DNA from: Thermoleophilia bacterium
GTDB lineage: Bacteria; Actinomycetota; Thermoleophilia; Gaiellales; JAICJC01
Direction: 5' to 3'
Length of the DNA stretch: 62,245 nt
Assembly (NCBI GenBank): GCA_025928655.1
Contig: JAICJC010000004.1
Coordinates: 1-62,245 of the forward strand
Shown: one piece after another, positions 48,065 through 55,615 of the stretch
Layout: every line of letters begins with the position of its first letter
How positions within the stretch are numbered: the stretch's first letter is position 1
Program-made: the position numbers and the translations under genes
Notes under the pieces: generated by a model
What the model saw: only the letters and a program-made list of their open reading frames with translations
Told to the model about the DNA's origin: nothing
Databases searched by the model: none

Positions 48065-49408
48065 ATGGAGCTGAACGACGCCTTCCACCGGATCTTCCGG
48101 CAGCACCTGCTGGTCATCCTCCTCATGGTGGCGGTGTGCGTGACCGGCGCGGCCGTCCTCGGTCTCGGTGAGAAGCCGTCGTACACGGCGTCGACCCGGC
48201 TCGTGCTCGACACCCAGGATCCGCAGTCCAGCACGGGATCGACGGTCATCGGCGACACTGCAAAGGCGATCGCCACGAGCCCGGTCGAGGTTAGCGCGGC
48301 GCTGTCCCAGGCACACATCGCGGACCGGAACCCGACGGAAGTCGCGAAGCACGTGTCGGTCAGCCCCCTCGGAACCTCCGGGGTGCTCCAGCTGTCCGTC
48401 ACCGACAGCAAGCCGGCATACGCTCGCGCCCTCGCGAACGCCCTCGCCGAGCAGGTCATCCGGACTCGCAGCACGGTGAACACCCGCCGGATCGACCAGA
48501 TCTCGGCCGACCTCGACGGCCGGATCCGCGTCCTCAACCAGCGGATCGCCGGTGCGGATGCGGCCGTCGATCAGTTCAACCGTCAGCTCGCGGCGGGCCA
48601 GACGGGCACGGCCGCGGCCCGCCTACGCTCGCAGATCGACTCGGAGTCGCGGCTGCGTGACTTCGACGCCGAGCAGCGCGGTGTCCTGGTGTCGGAGCGG
48701 CTCGGTCTGCTCTCGACGGACGCACTCCGTCCGCAGGCCTCGGTGATCAGCCGGGCGACGCTCCCACGGGACGCCGATGCCAGCCGGCGCGTGCCGGACC
48801 TCATGCTGGGACTGCTGCTGGGGCTCATCCTCGGTATCGGGGCGGCAGCCCTGATCGAGACGTTCAAGCCGACGCTTCACGGCGCCGAGATGCTCGCCCG
48901 CGAGTTCGGGACGTCGTACCTCGGCACGATCCCGGCGACCGCCGGCGAGGAGGAGGCGGACCTGGGTACGGAGCCGATCACCCTCGTGCTGCGCCTGGCG
49001 GCGGAAGGGGCCGGGGTCCGGAGCGTGAATCTCCTCGCCGCGGTGCGGGATCCGGGCCTGACCGCTGCGGCCGCGAACCTGGAAGCGGCCGTCAACGGGA
49101 TCTCCGGGCCGGACGCCGATCCCTCCGCCCCCGTGGCCGCCGGCGGCACCCAGCCGTACCGTCCGAGGAAGCGGGAGCGGTACGAGCCGCCGGAGGCTTC
49201 GCCGCTTCCCCTGCGCGTACGCACGTTCGGGATCGATTTCCCGGCGAGCCGAAACGGCGCTCCCAGCGGCGTGGTCCTGGTCGCACCGCAATCGCTTCGC
49301 AGGTCGCGCGTGCTCGAGGTGAAGCACCTGCTGAGCGTGATGCCGGTGCCCGTCCTGGGCCTGATTTCATACGGATCCGGGAGCCGCTGGATGACCGAGC
49401 CCTCGTGA
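48065..49408 (+). CDS. Polysaccharide chain-length determinant (Wzz/capsular polymerisation) protein
   Basis: A 447-residue membrane protein. An N-terminal helix (LLVILLMVAVCVTGAAVLGL, about 15-34) leads into an extracytoplasmic domain (SYTASTRLVLDTQDPQSST) with a coiled-coil-like region (about 140-205; IDQISADLDGRIRVLNQRI in two pieces). A second helix (LMLGLLLGLILGIGAAALI, about 240-260) follows, then a cytoplasmic tail. This is the Wzz/Wzc topology, but the tail (about 260-447) has no Walker motifs or Tyr cluster, so it is not a BY-kinase. It would set polymer length and link export to the following genes. Confidence 0.85.
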   Translation: MELNDAFHRIFRQHLLVILLMVAVCVTGAAVLGLGEKPSYTASTRLVLDTQDPQSSTGSTVIGDTAKAIATSPVEVSAALSQAHIADRNPTEVAKHVSVSPLGTSGVLQLSVTDSKPAYARALANALAEQVIRTRSTVNTRRIDQISADLDGRIRVLNQRIAGADAAVDQFNRQLAAGQTGTAAARLRSQIDSESRLRDFDAEQRGVLVSERLGLLSTDALRPQASVISRATLPRDADASRRVPDLMLGLLLGLILGIGAAALIETFKPTLHGAEMLAREFGTSYLGTIPATAGEEEADLGTEPITLVLRLAAEGAGVRSVNLLAAVRDPGLTAAAANLEAAVNGISGPDADPSAPVAAGGTQPYRPRKRERYEPPEASPLPLRVRTFGIDFPASRNGAPSGVVLVAPQSLRRSRVLEVKHLLSVMPVPVLGLISYGSGSRWMTEPS

Positions 49409-50679
49409 ACCGCGCCGGCGCTCCTCGCGCGGGGATGGTAATGGAGCTCGATCCGCGGGCGCCGGCGGGAGCCGCTGCCGCCGCCCGCGGTGCCGCGGCC
49501 CGGACGCGGCCGCTCCGGGTCGCCCAGATCGTCACCAAGCTCACGGCCGGCGCCGGCGGCATCACGCTGCGTGGCGCGGCGGCGCTCGATCCGCGGGAGT
49601 ACCGGACGACCATCCTCACCGCCGGCGAGAGCTCGCTGATCGCTCCGGCAGAGGCCGCCGGGCTGGAGGTGATCCGGCTCCAGCACATGGCCCGGGGACG
49701 GGGGCTGTACCCGTCAACCGACGTGCGGGGGATGCGAGAGCTCGTGGATCATCTGCGCGCAGGCGGCTTCGACGTGGTCCACACCCACAGCGCCAAGGCA
49801 GGGGCCATCGGCCGTCTGGCGGCACGGCGGGCGGGCGCGCGGGCGATCGTGCACTCGTTTCACGGCTTCCCGTTTCACGAGTTCCAGCCGGCGGTCGTCC
49901 GCCGCTCCCTGCTCGCCGCCGAACGGGGTCTGTCGCGGATCACCGACTACTTCCTGGCCGACGGCACCATGGTCGCCGCGGAGGCGGTGCGGCTCCGGCT
50001 GGCCGCATCCGGGACGATCCGCGCGATCGCCAGCCCGGTGGACGACGGAATCGCGGCCGCGACGGCCGAGACCCGCCGCCGCGCGAGGATGCTGCTCGGG
50101 CTTCCCGAGGATGCCACGGTCGTCGGGACGGCCGCCCGTCTCAGTCACCAGAAGGCGCCGCTCGACATGGTCCGGGCGCTCGCCCGCCTCGGACGACCGG
50201 ACGTCACCGTCGTGTGGATCGGAGACGGTGAGCTCCGCTCACGCACCGAGCGGGAGATCTGCCGCTCAGGGCTCGGGAGCCGGTTCCTGCTCCTCGGCGA
50301 GCGCTCGGATGTGCCGGCGCTTCTGCCGGCGTTCGACGTGTTCGCGCTCCCGAGCCTGTACGAGGGGCTGCCGTGCGCGCTCGTCGAGGCGATGACGTGC
50401 GGCATCCCGGTCGTTGCGACGGCGGTGAACTCGGTGCCGGAGATCGTCATCGCGGGAAGAACGGGGCTGCTGGCCCGGCCGGCCGATCCGTCGTCCATGG
50501 CAGATGCCCTGCGCTCGATGCTCGACCATCCCGCCGCTGCGGCCGAGATGGCGGCCGCAGCGCGGTCCCGGATCGGGACCGGGTTCCGGCCCGACGTGCA
50601 CGCGCGTGACCTGGTCGTGGCGTACGAATCGGCGCTCGAGCTGGCGGCCCGGCGCCGGCACATTCCCGGGGCGGCGTGA
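49405..50679 (+). CDS. GT4-family glycosyltransferase
   Basis: A 424-residue GT-B glycosyltransferase from GTG 49405 (GTGA overlap). The acceptor half begins LRVAQIVTKLTAGAGGITLR and contains DVVHTHSAKAGAIGRLAAR. The donor half has VGTAARLSHQKAPLDMVRAL and LPSLYEGLPCALVEAMTCGIPVVAT (in two pieces), the Glu-x7-Glu motif of retaining GT4 enzymes. It adds a sugar to the lipid-linked repeat unit at the inner membrane face. It is the last recognisable polysaccharide enzyme; the next gene begins inside its stop codon. Confidence 0.92.
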   Translation: MNRAGAPRAGMVMELDPRAPAGAAAAARGAAARTRPLRVAQIVTKLTAGAGGITLRGAAALDPREYRTTILTAGESSLIAPAEAAGLEVIRLQHMARGRGLYPSTDVRGMRELVDHLRAGGFDVVHTHSAKAGAIGRLAARRAGARAIVHSFHGFPFHEFQPAVVRRSLLAAERGLSRITDYFLADGTMVAAEAVRLRLAASGTIRAIASPVDDGIAAATAETRRRARMLLGLPEDATVVGTAARLSHQKAPLDMVRALARLGRPDVTVVWIGDGELRSRTEREICRSGLGSRFLLLGERSDVPALLPAFDVFALPSLYEGLPCALVEAMTCGIPVVATAVNSVPEIVIAGRTGLLARPADPSSMADALRSMLDHPAAAAEMAAAARSRIGTGFRPDVHARDLVVAYESALELAARRRHIPGAA

Positions 50680-51662
50680 TGCGGGCGTCCTTCGAAAGCG
50701 CCGGGGTGCAAGTGGACGTCGACTGCCAGCTTCCATGGGTCGGCGACCTCATCTCGGAGGGGACCGCCGGCGAGCTGTGTCCGCCCGCCGGCCGTTCGGC
50801 GTCGCTTCGGGTGCAGGTCGAGAGCGACCATCGTCCGTTCAGCGCGCACGGCTGGCGGTACATGAGCCGCGGGGTGTGGCAGCGCCGCGACGGGGTGGTC
50901 GTCGAGGACGTCTGCACGACCGGGTTCGATCTTTACGCCCGGGTGCTCGGGGATGGGGCGACCTTCACGTACCGGTGGCGGCCCCGCCCCAGGAGCCGCA
51001 CGGCGGCCGTCGCGCTGCGGTCGCGGTTTCACCTGCTCGCCCGGGCGGCCCTCCTCCAGTACCCCGCCCTGTGGTGGGCGGGGGCGCACGGGCGCGCACC
51101 GCTCCACGCGTCCGCGGTGGCGGAGCCTCATGCCACCCCGCTCGTCTGCGCGGCGAGCGGGGTCGGCAGGTCGACGCTGCTGGTCGCGGAGGTGGAGCGG
51201 GGCCACCGAACGACGGGCGACAACCTGGGCGTGAGCGACGGCGAATCGGTGTGGGGCCTGCTGGAGCCGGCACGTGTGGTCGGCGGCGCAGGGCGACGGA
51301 TGCCGCATGGCCGGCGAGAGATCAGGATCTCCGGCCGCGCCGCGGCGCTGACGCCGTCGTGCGTCGTGACGCTCGAGCGCGGTGACGGCGAGCGGCCGGT
51401 CCTGCTGCCGTGTGCGCCCGAGACGGCTGCACGGGCGCTGGTGACGAGCACCTACATGGCCGGCGAGCTGCGGCGGTACTGGGTATTCGCGGCGGTTCTC
51501 GCGGCGGCCACCGGCCGAGGTCCGGCGCATCCTGCGGTCGCCGACACGGCGTCGCGTCTGACGACCCGCCTGCCCTGCTGGACGGTCGCGCTCGGGCGGG
51601 AGCCGGGGGCGCGACTGGACGATCTCCTTTCGCGGGCGGAGGTCGAGACATGGGTGTCGTAG
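50679..51662 (+). CDS. HPr-kinase-like P-loop protein with altered Walker A
   Basis: A 327-residue protein from ATG 50679 (TGATG overlap). The C-terminal half follows the pattern of HprK-like proteins: PLHASAVAEPHATPLVCAAS, then GVGRSTLLVAEVERGHRTTGDNLGVSDGES (in two pieces), where the P-loop Lys is replaced by Arg164 (ASGVGRST), and the downstream Asp pair expected of the family appears as GDNLGV. The N-terminal 110 residues are unknown. Such proteins often sit in biosynthetic clusters with kinases or leader-binding proteins. Catalysis is uncertain because of the Lys-to-Arg change. It overlaps the RtcB-like gene by 13 bases. Confidence 0.65.
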   Translation: MRASFESAGVQVDVDCQLPWVGDLISEGTAGELCPPAGRSASLRVQVESDHRPFSAHGWRYMSRGVWQRRDGVVVEDVCTTGFDLYARVLGDGATFTYRWRPRPRSRTAAVALRSRFHLLARAALLQYPALWWAGAHGRAPLHASAVAEPHATPLVCAASGVGRSTLLVAEVERGHRTTGDNLGVSDGESVWGLLEPARVVGGAGRRMPHGRREIRISGRAAALTPSCVVTLERGDGERPVLLPCAPETAARALVTSTYMAGELRRYWVFAAVLAAATGRGPAHPAVADTASRLTTRLPCWTVALGREPGARLDDLLSRAEVETWVS

Positions 51663-53098
51663 CCCGGGAGCCAACCGGTCTCGTGCCGGAGGCGGGATCG
51701 CGCGTCCGCTTGATCGAGAACGCGGCCCTGCCGGCCGACCGCGCGGCGCTGCGCGTACTCCGGGCGGGGGTACGGCACGCGGACCTGGCGGCCCCGGCCG
51801 TCGCCCTTCCCGACTTCCATCACAAGGGCGACAAGGAGATGCCTTCCAGCATCGTCGTCGCCACGAGGTCGACGATCCAACCGACCTATACGAGCGCGTC
51901 GCTCAACTGCGGCATGGCGCTCGTGACCACGGATATCGATCTCCCGGGCGATGCCGCCGTCGCCGAGTTCTACCGCCGCTTTCGCGAGAGCTACCCCTAT
52001 CCGCCGTCATACCGCCGCGACCTGACGGGGTGGGACGTGGTCCGGTGCGCCGCCGAGGGCGCGGACTTCGCGGCCGAGCAGTTCGGGGTGCACCGGGAGG
52101 AGGTGAGCCGGGTCGAGCTCGGCGGCCGGGTCGACGTCGCGCATCTCGGCGGCGCCGGCCGCGTCCGGCGCGAGCTCCCGTGGTCTGTAAGGCAGCTCGG
52201 CCGGATCAGGTTCGGGACCATCGGCCCGAGCAACCACTTCCTCGAGCTTCAGGAGGTCGCCGAGGTGTTCGACCCGGCCGCGGCCGCCGCGCTCGGGCTC
52301 GCACTCGGGCAGGTCACCCTCCAGTACCACGGCGGCGGCGGCTCGCTCCCCGGCGAGCTGGGCCTGCTGTTCGGGCGACGGAAGCGCCGGCCGCGCGCGG
52401 TCGGGATGCAGATGGCCGTCCAGAAGCCGCTCTACCACTTCGGCAGGGCGCGCTCGATCGCGGAGCTCCGGCGCAGGCGCGCGCTCTTCTTCTCGGACGA
52501 CCCTCCACCGGTCGACCGCAGCACCGCCGAGGGCGAGCAGCTCTCCCTGGCGAACGCGATGGCCATGAACTACGGCTTCGCCTTCCGGCTCTCCACCTAC
52601 GCGAGGCTCCGCGTGCTTCTGCACAAGCACCTGGGGGCTCGCAGTGTGCGCCTCCTCGTCGACACCTCCCACAACTCGATCTATGAGGAGGAGGTGGACG
52701 GCGAGCCCGCGATCGTGCATCGGCACAACGCCTGCCGGATCTTCCCGGCCTCCGAGCTCGCAGGTCACCCCGTGTTCGCGCGCACGGGCCAGCCGCTCCT
52801 CCTGCCCGGAACGGGCAGGACGTCCTCGTACGTCTGCATCCCGGGCGAGCATCCCGAGCGGTCGCTGCACAGCGTCTGCCACGGGGCCGGGTCGGTGGTC
52901 GCGGATCTCTCCCGCCGGGCGATGCCGACGAGCCGGGCGGGCTGCGGCAGTACGCTCCGCTTCACGTACGGGACCGCCCCGCCCGCCCGCGTGCCCCATA
53001 TCGACGACGCCGGCATCGACGCCGTGGTCGATCTGCTCCGCGACAGCGGCATCATCCGGCCCGTCGTGCGGCTGCGGCCTTTCGCGGGGCTGACGTGA
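51650..53098 (+). CDS. Divergent RtcB-family protein in the polysaccharide cluster
   Basis: A 482-residue protein from ATG 51650 (GGAGG seven bases upstream). The order of motifs is that of RtcB: LPDFHHKGDKEMPSS, SLNCGMALVTTD (Cys87), GTIGPSNHFLELQ (Asn195, His196), LQYHGGGGSLPG (His227), ANAMAMNYGFAFR, DTSHNSIYEEE (His341), PLLLPGTGRTSSYV and HSVCHGAGSVVADLSRR (His411, the guanylylation His in RtcB). The first metal Asp (Asp-Ile-Gly-Cys) is Ser, the Arg after HGAG is Ser, and the terminal Lys-Gly is absent (ends RPFAGLT). It retains all His ligands but not all catalytic residues, so it may act on a non-standard substrate. Confidence 0.85.
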   Translation: MGVVAREPTGLVPEAGSRVRLIENAALPADRAALRVLRAGVRHADLAAPAVALPDFHHKGDKEMPSSIVVATRSTIQPTYTSASLNCGMALVTTDIDLPGDAAVAEFYRRFRESYPYPPSYRRDLTGWDVVRCAAEGADFAAEQFGVHREEVSRVELGGRVDVAHLGGAGRVRRELPWSVRQLGRIRFGTIGPSNHFLELQEVAEVFDPAAAAALGLALGQVTLQYHGGGGSLPGELGLLFGRRKRRPRAVGMQMAVQKPLYHFGRARSIAELRRRRALFFSDDPPPVDRSTAEGEQLSLANAMAMNYGFAFRLSTYARLRVLLHKHLGARSVRLLVDTSHNSIYEEEVDGEPAIVHRHNACRIFPASELAGHPVFARTGQPLLLPGTGRTSSYVCIPGEHPERSLHSVCHGAGSVVADLSRRAMPTSRAGCGSTLRFTYGTAPPARVPHIDDAGIDAVVDLLRDSGIIRPVVRLRPFAGLT

Positions 53099-53544
53099 GC
53101 GACGGCGCGTACGCGGTCGAGCGCTGGCGGCGCAACCGACGGGTGATCGCGCCCGCCGACGCCCTCGTCGCCGAGGTGGCGCCGTTCCGGAGGAGGAACG
53201 GCGCGCTGATCCGGCGGGTGGGAGCACTCGCCGCGGGCAGCCCGGTGGTCGTGTGCTCGCCGCCCCCCTTCGCCCGGTATCGCTGCCGGCGGTTCGCATC
53301 GGCCGCGGGGATCGACATCGACCGCGAGTACCTCGCCCTCCCGAGGCCTGGGGCACCCGCCTACCTCGTCGAGGACGCTCCGGCCGCGACCGCGTACTTC
53401 GTGCGCTCGATCCTCGTGCCGCCGCCCGGGAGGATCTGGACCGCGCCTCTCCGTCTGTGCGTGTCCGTCGTCTCGTGGCTTCCGAACCCCGGGCTGGTCC
53501 TGCGATCGGTCGCGCCGCGCACGGTGGTGGGGACGCGGCGGTGA
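53095..53544 (+). CDS. Protein of unknown function in the RtcB-like/kinase cassette
   Basis: A 149-residue protein from GTG 53095, overlapping the stops or starts of both neighbours (GTGA at each end). Visible segments are an Arg-rich N-terminal helix (ERWRRNRRVIAPADALVAEV), a strand PVVVCSPPPFARYR, RRFASAAGIDIDREYLALPRPG (in two pieces) and a hydrophobic C-terminal helix (APLRLCVSVVSWLPNPG), possibly membrane associated. No family was recognised. The strict coupling to the RtcB-like and APH-like genes suggests a shared pathway. Confidence 0.6.
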   Translation: MSDGAYAVERWRRNRRVIAPADALVAEVAPFRRRNGALIRRVGALAAGSPVVVCSPPPFARYRCRRFASAAGIDIDREYLALPRPGAPAYLVEDAPAATAYFVRSILVPPPGRIWTAPLRLCVSVVSWLPNPGLVLRSVAPRTVVGTRR

Positions 53545-54578
53545 CCGACCTGCTTCCCGTGGACGGCCGGACCGTGCCCGCAGTCGATGCCCCGGCGCCC
53601 TCGATGGCGGAGGTCGTCCGCGGCACCCCGGGGGTGCGTTCGGTCGTCATCGGTGTGTCCAAGGACCCGAACGCCAAGGTGACGGTGCTGCTCGTCTCGG
53701 AGCGGGATGGGATGCCCGTGATGGCGGTGAAGGTGCCGACGACGCCGATCGCCGCTGCGGCGGTCGAGTCCGAGACGGCCGCGCTCGTCGAGCTGCACGC
53801 CCGCTACTCCGGCGCCGCCATCCGAACGATCCCGCGCGTGGTCCGCATGGTCGAGGTCGACGGTCTGCGGGGGGTCGTGATGACGGCGGTACCGGGGACG
53901 CCGATGACCCGTGGGTACGTGTGTCGGCGCCGCTCGCGGCGCGGGCGGACGGAGGCGCACCTGAGCGCCGTATCGGAATGGCTCGCGTCCCTCCACTCCG
54001 TCACCGGCGCGGGGTCCGCTCCGATCGACATGGACATGGGGGTGAAGTCGGAGCTCGAGACGCGGTTCGGGGATGACCGGCGCCTGGGGGATGACCTCGG
54101 CCGGCTTGCTGCGATCCACGCCAGGCTGGGGAGCGACCACGCCACGCGAGCCGTTGTGCACGGAGATCTGTGGTTCGGGAACGTGCTGGTGGGGCCGGGA
54201 GGAGTCACCGGCGTCGTCGACTGGGAGGCGGCGTGCGTGGGCGGCGAGCCGGTCCGGGACCTGGCCCGGTTCGCGATCATGTACGCCCTCTACCTCGACG
54301 AGGGTACGGGCGTGCCCGGCCGGTGGCATGGGCGCGACGCGAAGCGCTCGCGACCCTGGGGCGACGGGATCGAGTTCGCGGTGAACGGCACCGGGTGGTT
54401 CCCTGACCTCTTCCGGGGCTTTCTCAGAGACGGGTTACGGCGCCTCGGGGCATCCCCCGCCCTGTGGCGTGACGCCGTGCTGGCGGGGGTCGCCGACGTC
54501 GCCGCCCGTACCGACGACCCGGCGTTCGGGCGCTTGCACCTGGACCTTTTTCGCCGCCTGACCGGACCTACGGGCTAG
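53541..54578 (+). CDS. Aminoglycoside phosphotransferase (APH)-fold kinase
   Basis: A 345-residue protein kinase-like enzyme from GTG 53541 (GTGA overlap). The ATP-binding Lys is likely in PVMAVKVPTTP, the catalytic loop is AVVHGDLWFGNVLVGP (His-Gly-Asp-x4-Asn) and the metal site is GVVDWEAACVGGEP. It is a small-molecule kinase of the APH/choline kinase superfamily. As the last gene of the coupled cassette in the polysaccharide locus, it could phosphorylate a sugar or other ligand; antibiotic resistance is less likely in this context. It ends 22 bases before the convergent NarL-type gene. Confidence 0.85.
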   Translation: MTDLLPVDGRTVPAVDAPAPSMAEVVRGTPGVRSVVIGVSKDPNAKVTVLLVSERDGMPVMAVKVPTTPIAAAAVESETAALVELHARYSGAAIRTIPRVVRMVEVDGLRGVVMTAVPGTPMTRGYVCRRRSRRGRTEAHLSAVSEWLASLHSVTGAGSAPIDMDMGVKSELETRFGDDRRLGDDLGRLAAIHARLGSDHATRAVVHGDLWFGNVLVGPGGVTGVVDWEAACVGGEPVRDLARFAIMYALYLDEGTGVPGRWHGRDAKRSRPWGDGIEFAVNGTGWFPDLFRGFLRDGLRRLGASPALWRDAVLAGVADVAARTDDPAFGRLHLDLFRRLTGPTG

Positions 54579-54599
54579 GGGTCGGCGGCCGGCGAGCCG

Positions 54600-55349
54600 C
54601 TAGGAGCCGACGGCGTGGTGCGAGCGCTCTTCGTCGACCCGGCCGATCCGGGCCCAGCGGCTGGCCTGCGTCCGGTTCGTGACGTTGAGCTTCCGGTAGA
54701 TGTTGGACAGGTGGAACTTCACGGTCTGCTCGCTGACCCAGAGCTGTCGCGCGATCTCGGCGTTCGCCATACCTTCGGAGACATGCGTGAGGATCTCCCG
54801 CTCGCGGCGGGTCAGGTGCGCTCCCAGGGCTGCCCGATCGTCCCTTCTGGGCGGTTCGGCCGGTGCGGGCCCGTGCCCCTCGGAGCCCACGACGAGCCCG
54901 GGCGCGGCGGGGACCGAGGAGGGCGGCGCGAAGACGATCGAATGCTCGAAGATCTGCCGGATCGCCGAGGCGAGGTCGTCGGGCCGGACGTGCTTCATCG
55001 CGTACGCCGTGGCGCCGGCGCTGAGCACGTCGCTCACGACGGACGCCTCGACCTGGGTCGAGAGGACGATCACCTTGATGTCGGTGCGGGCCTCGATGAC
55101 ATCTCGCAGATAGGAGGTGCCGCCGATCTGGCCGGGTCCGAAATCGATGTCGGTGACGACGATGTCAGGGCGGTGCTCGACGATCAGCGCGAGACCCTCC
55201 GCAGGCGAGGTCGCCTTGCCGAGGGTGGGCAGGCCAAGTCCGCGGAGAACCGCCTCGACGGCGTCGAGCCAGAGCGGATAGGCATCGATCACGACCGCTG
55301 ACGCGCGCCCCTCTCCGTGCCCGTCGCGATCTTGGCGGAGTGTCCCCAC
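54600..55349 (-). CDS. NarL/FixJ-type response regulator
   Basis: About 249 residues from GTG 55349. The receiver domain reads SAVVIDAYPLWLDAVEAVL, then PDIVVTDIDFGPG (phosphoacceptor Asp) and ATAYAMKHVRPDD (Lys). The C-terminal LuxR HTH has LTRREREILTHVSEGMANAEIARQL (in two pieces) and TVKFHLSNIYRKLNV. An upstream ATG at 55403 was not used because it lies inside a -10-like hexamer. It lies next to the exopolysaccharide cluster and the secreted beta-helix gene and may control one of them. Its kinase is unknown; the orphan HisKA_3 kinase at 24 kb is one candidate. Confidence 0.85.
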   Translation of the reverse strand: MGTLRQDRDGHGEGRASAVVIDAYPLWLDAVEAVLRGLGLPTLGKATSPAEGLALIVEHRPDIVVTDIDFGPGQIGGTSYLRDVIEARTDIKVIVLSTQVEASVVSDVLSAGATAYAMKHVRPDDLASAIRQIFEHSIVFAPPSSVPAAPGLVVGSEGHGPAPAEPPRRDDRAALGAHLTRREREILTHVSEGMANAEIARQLWVSEQTVKFHLSNIYRKLNVTNRTQASRWARIGRVDEERSHHAVGS

Positions 55350-55398
55350 GACATCCCCCGATGGTGTAGGACGGTTTCCTTCCGGAAATCCCGTGGCA

Positions 55399-55428
55399 AC
55401 CATATCCAGACCAGGGTGAACTCGTCAA
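55399..55428 (-). promoter_or_regulatory. Putative promoter of the NarL-type regulator
   Basis: Minus-strand TTGACG (55428-55423), 18-base spacer, TATGGT (55404-55399). The -10 covers the upstream ATG at 55403, arguing for a downstream translation start. The same TATGGT hexamer is used at 20404. Confidence 0.45.
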
Positions 55429-55615
55429 GCTACTGCATGGAACACTGGACCCATCGCGGTGTCACGGGCCGTACCCCCGACTTTTGGCCAGGTCCGGGGG
55501 CTCGCAGAACCTGACCGTGTGGCCGGTTGCCGGCGGCGGGTCTGCGCCGTAGCCTGAAGGACGGCAACTCGACCGGAGGTGGGCGCATACTCCGGTCTCG
55601 TCACGGGGATACCGA

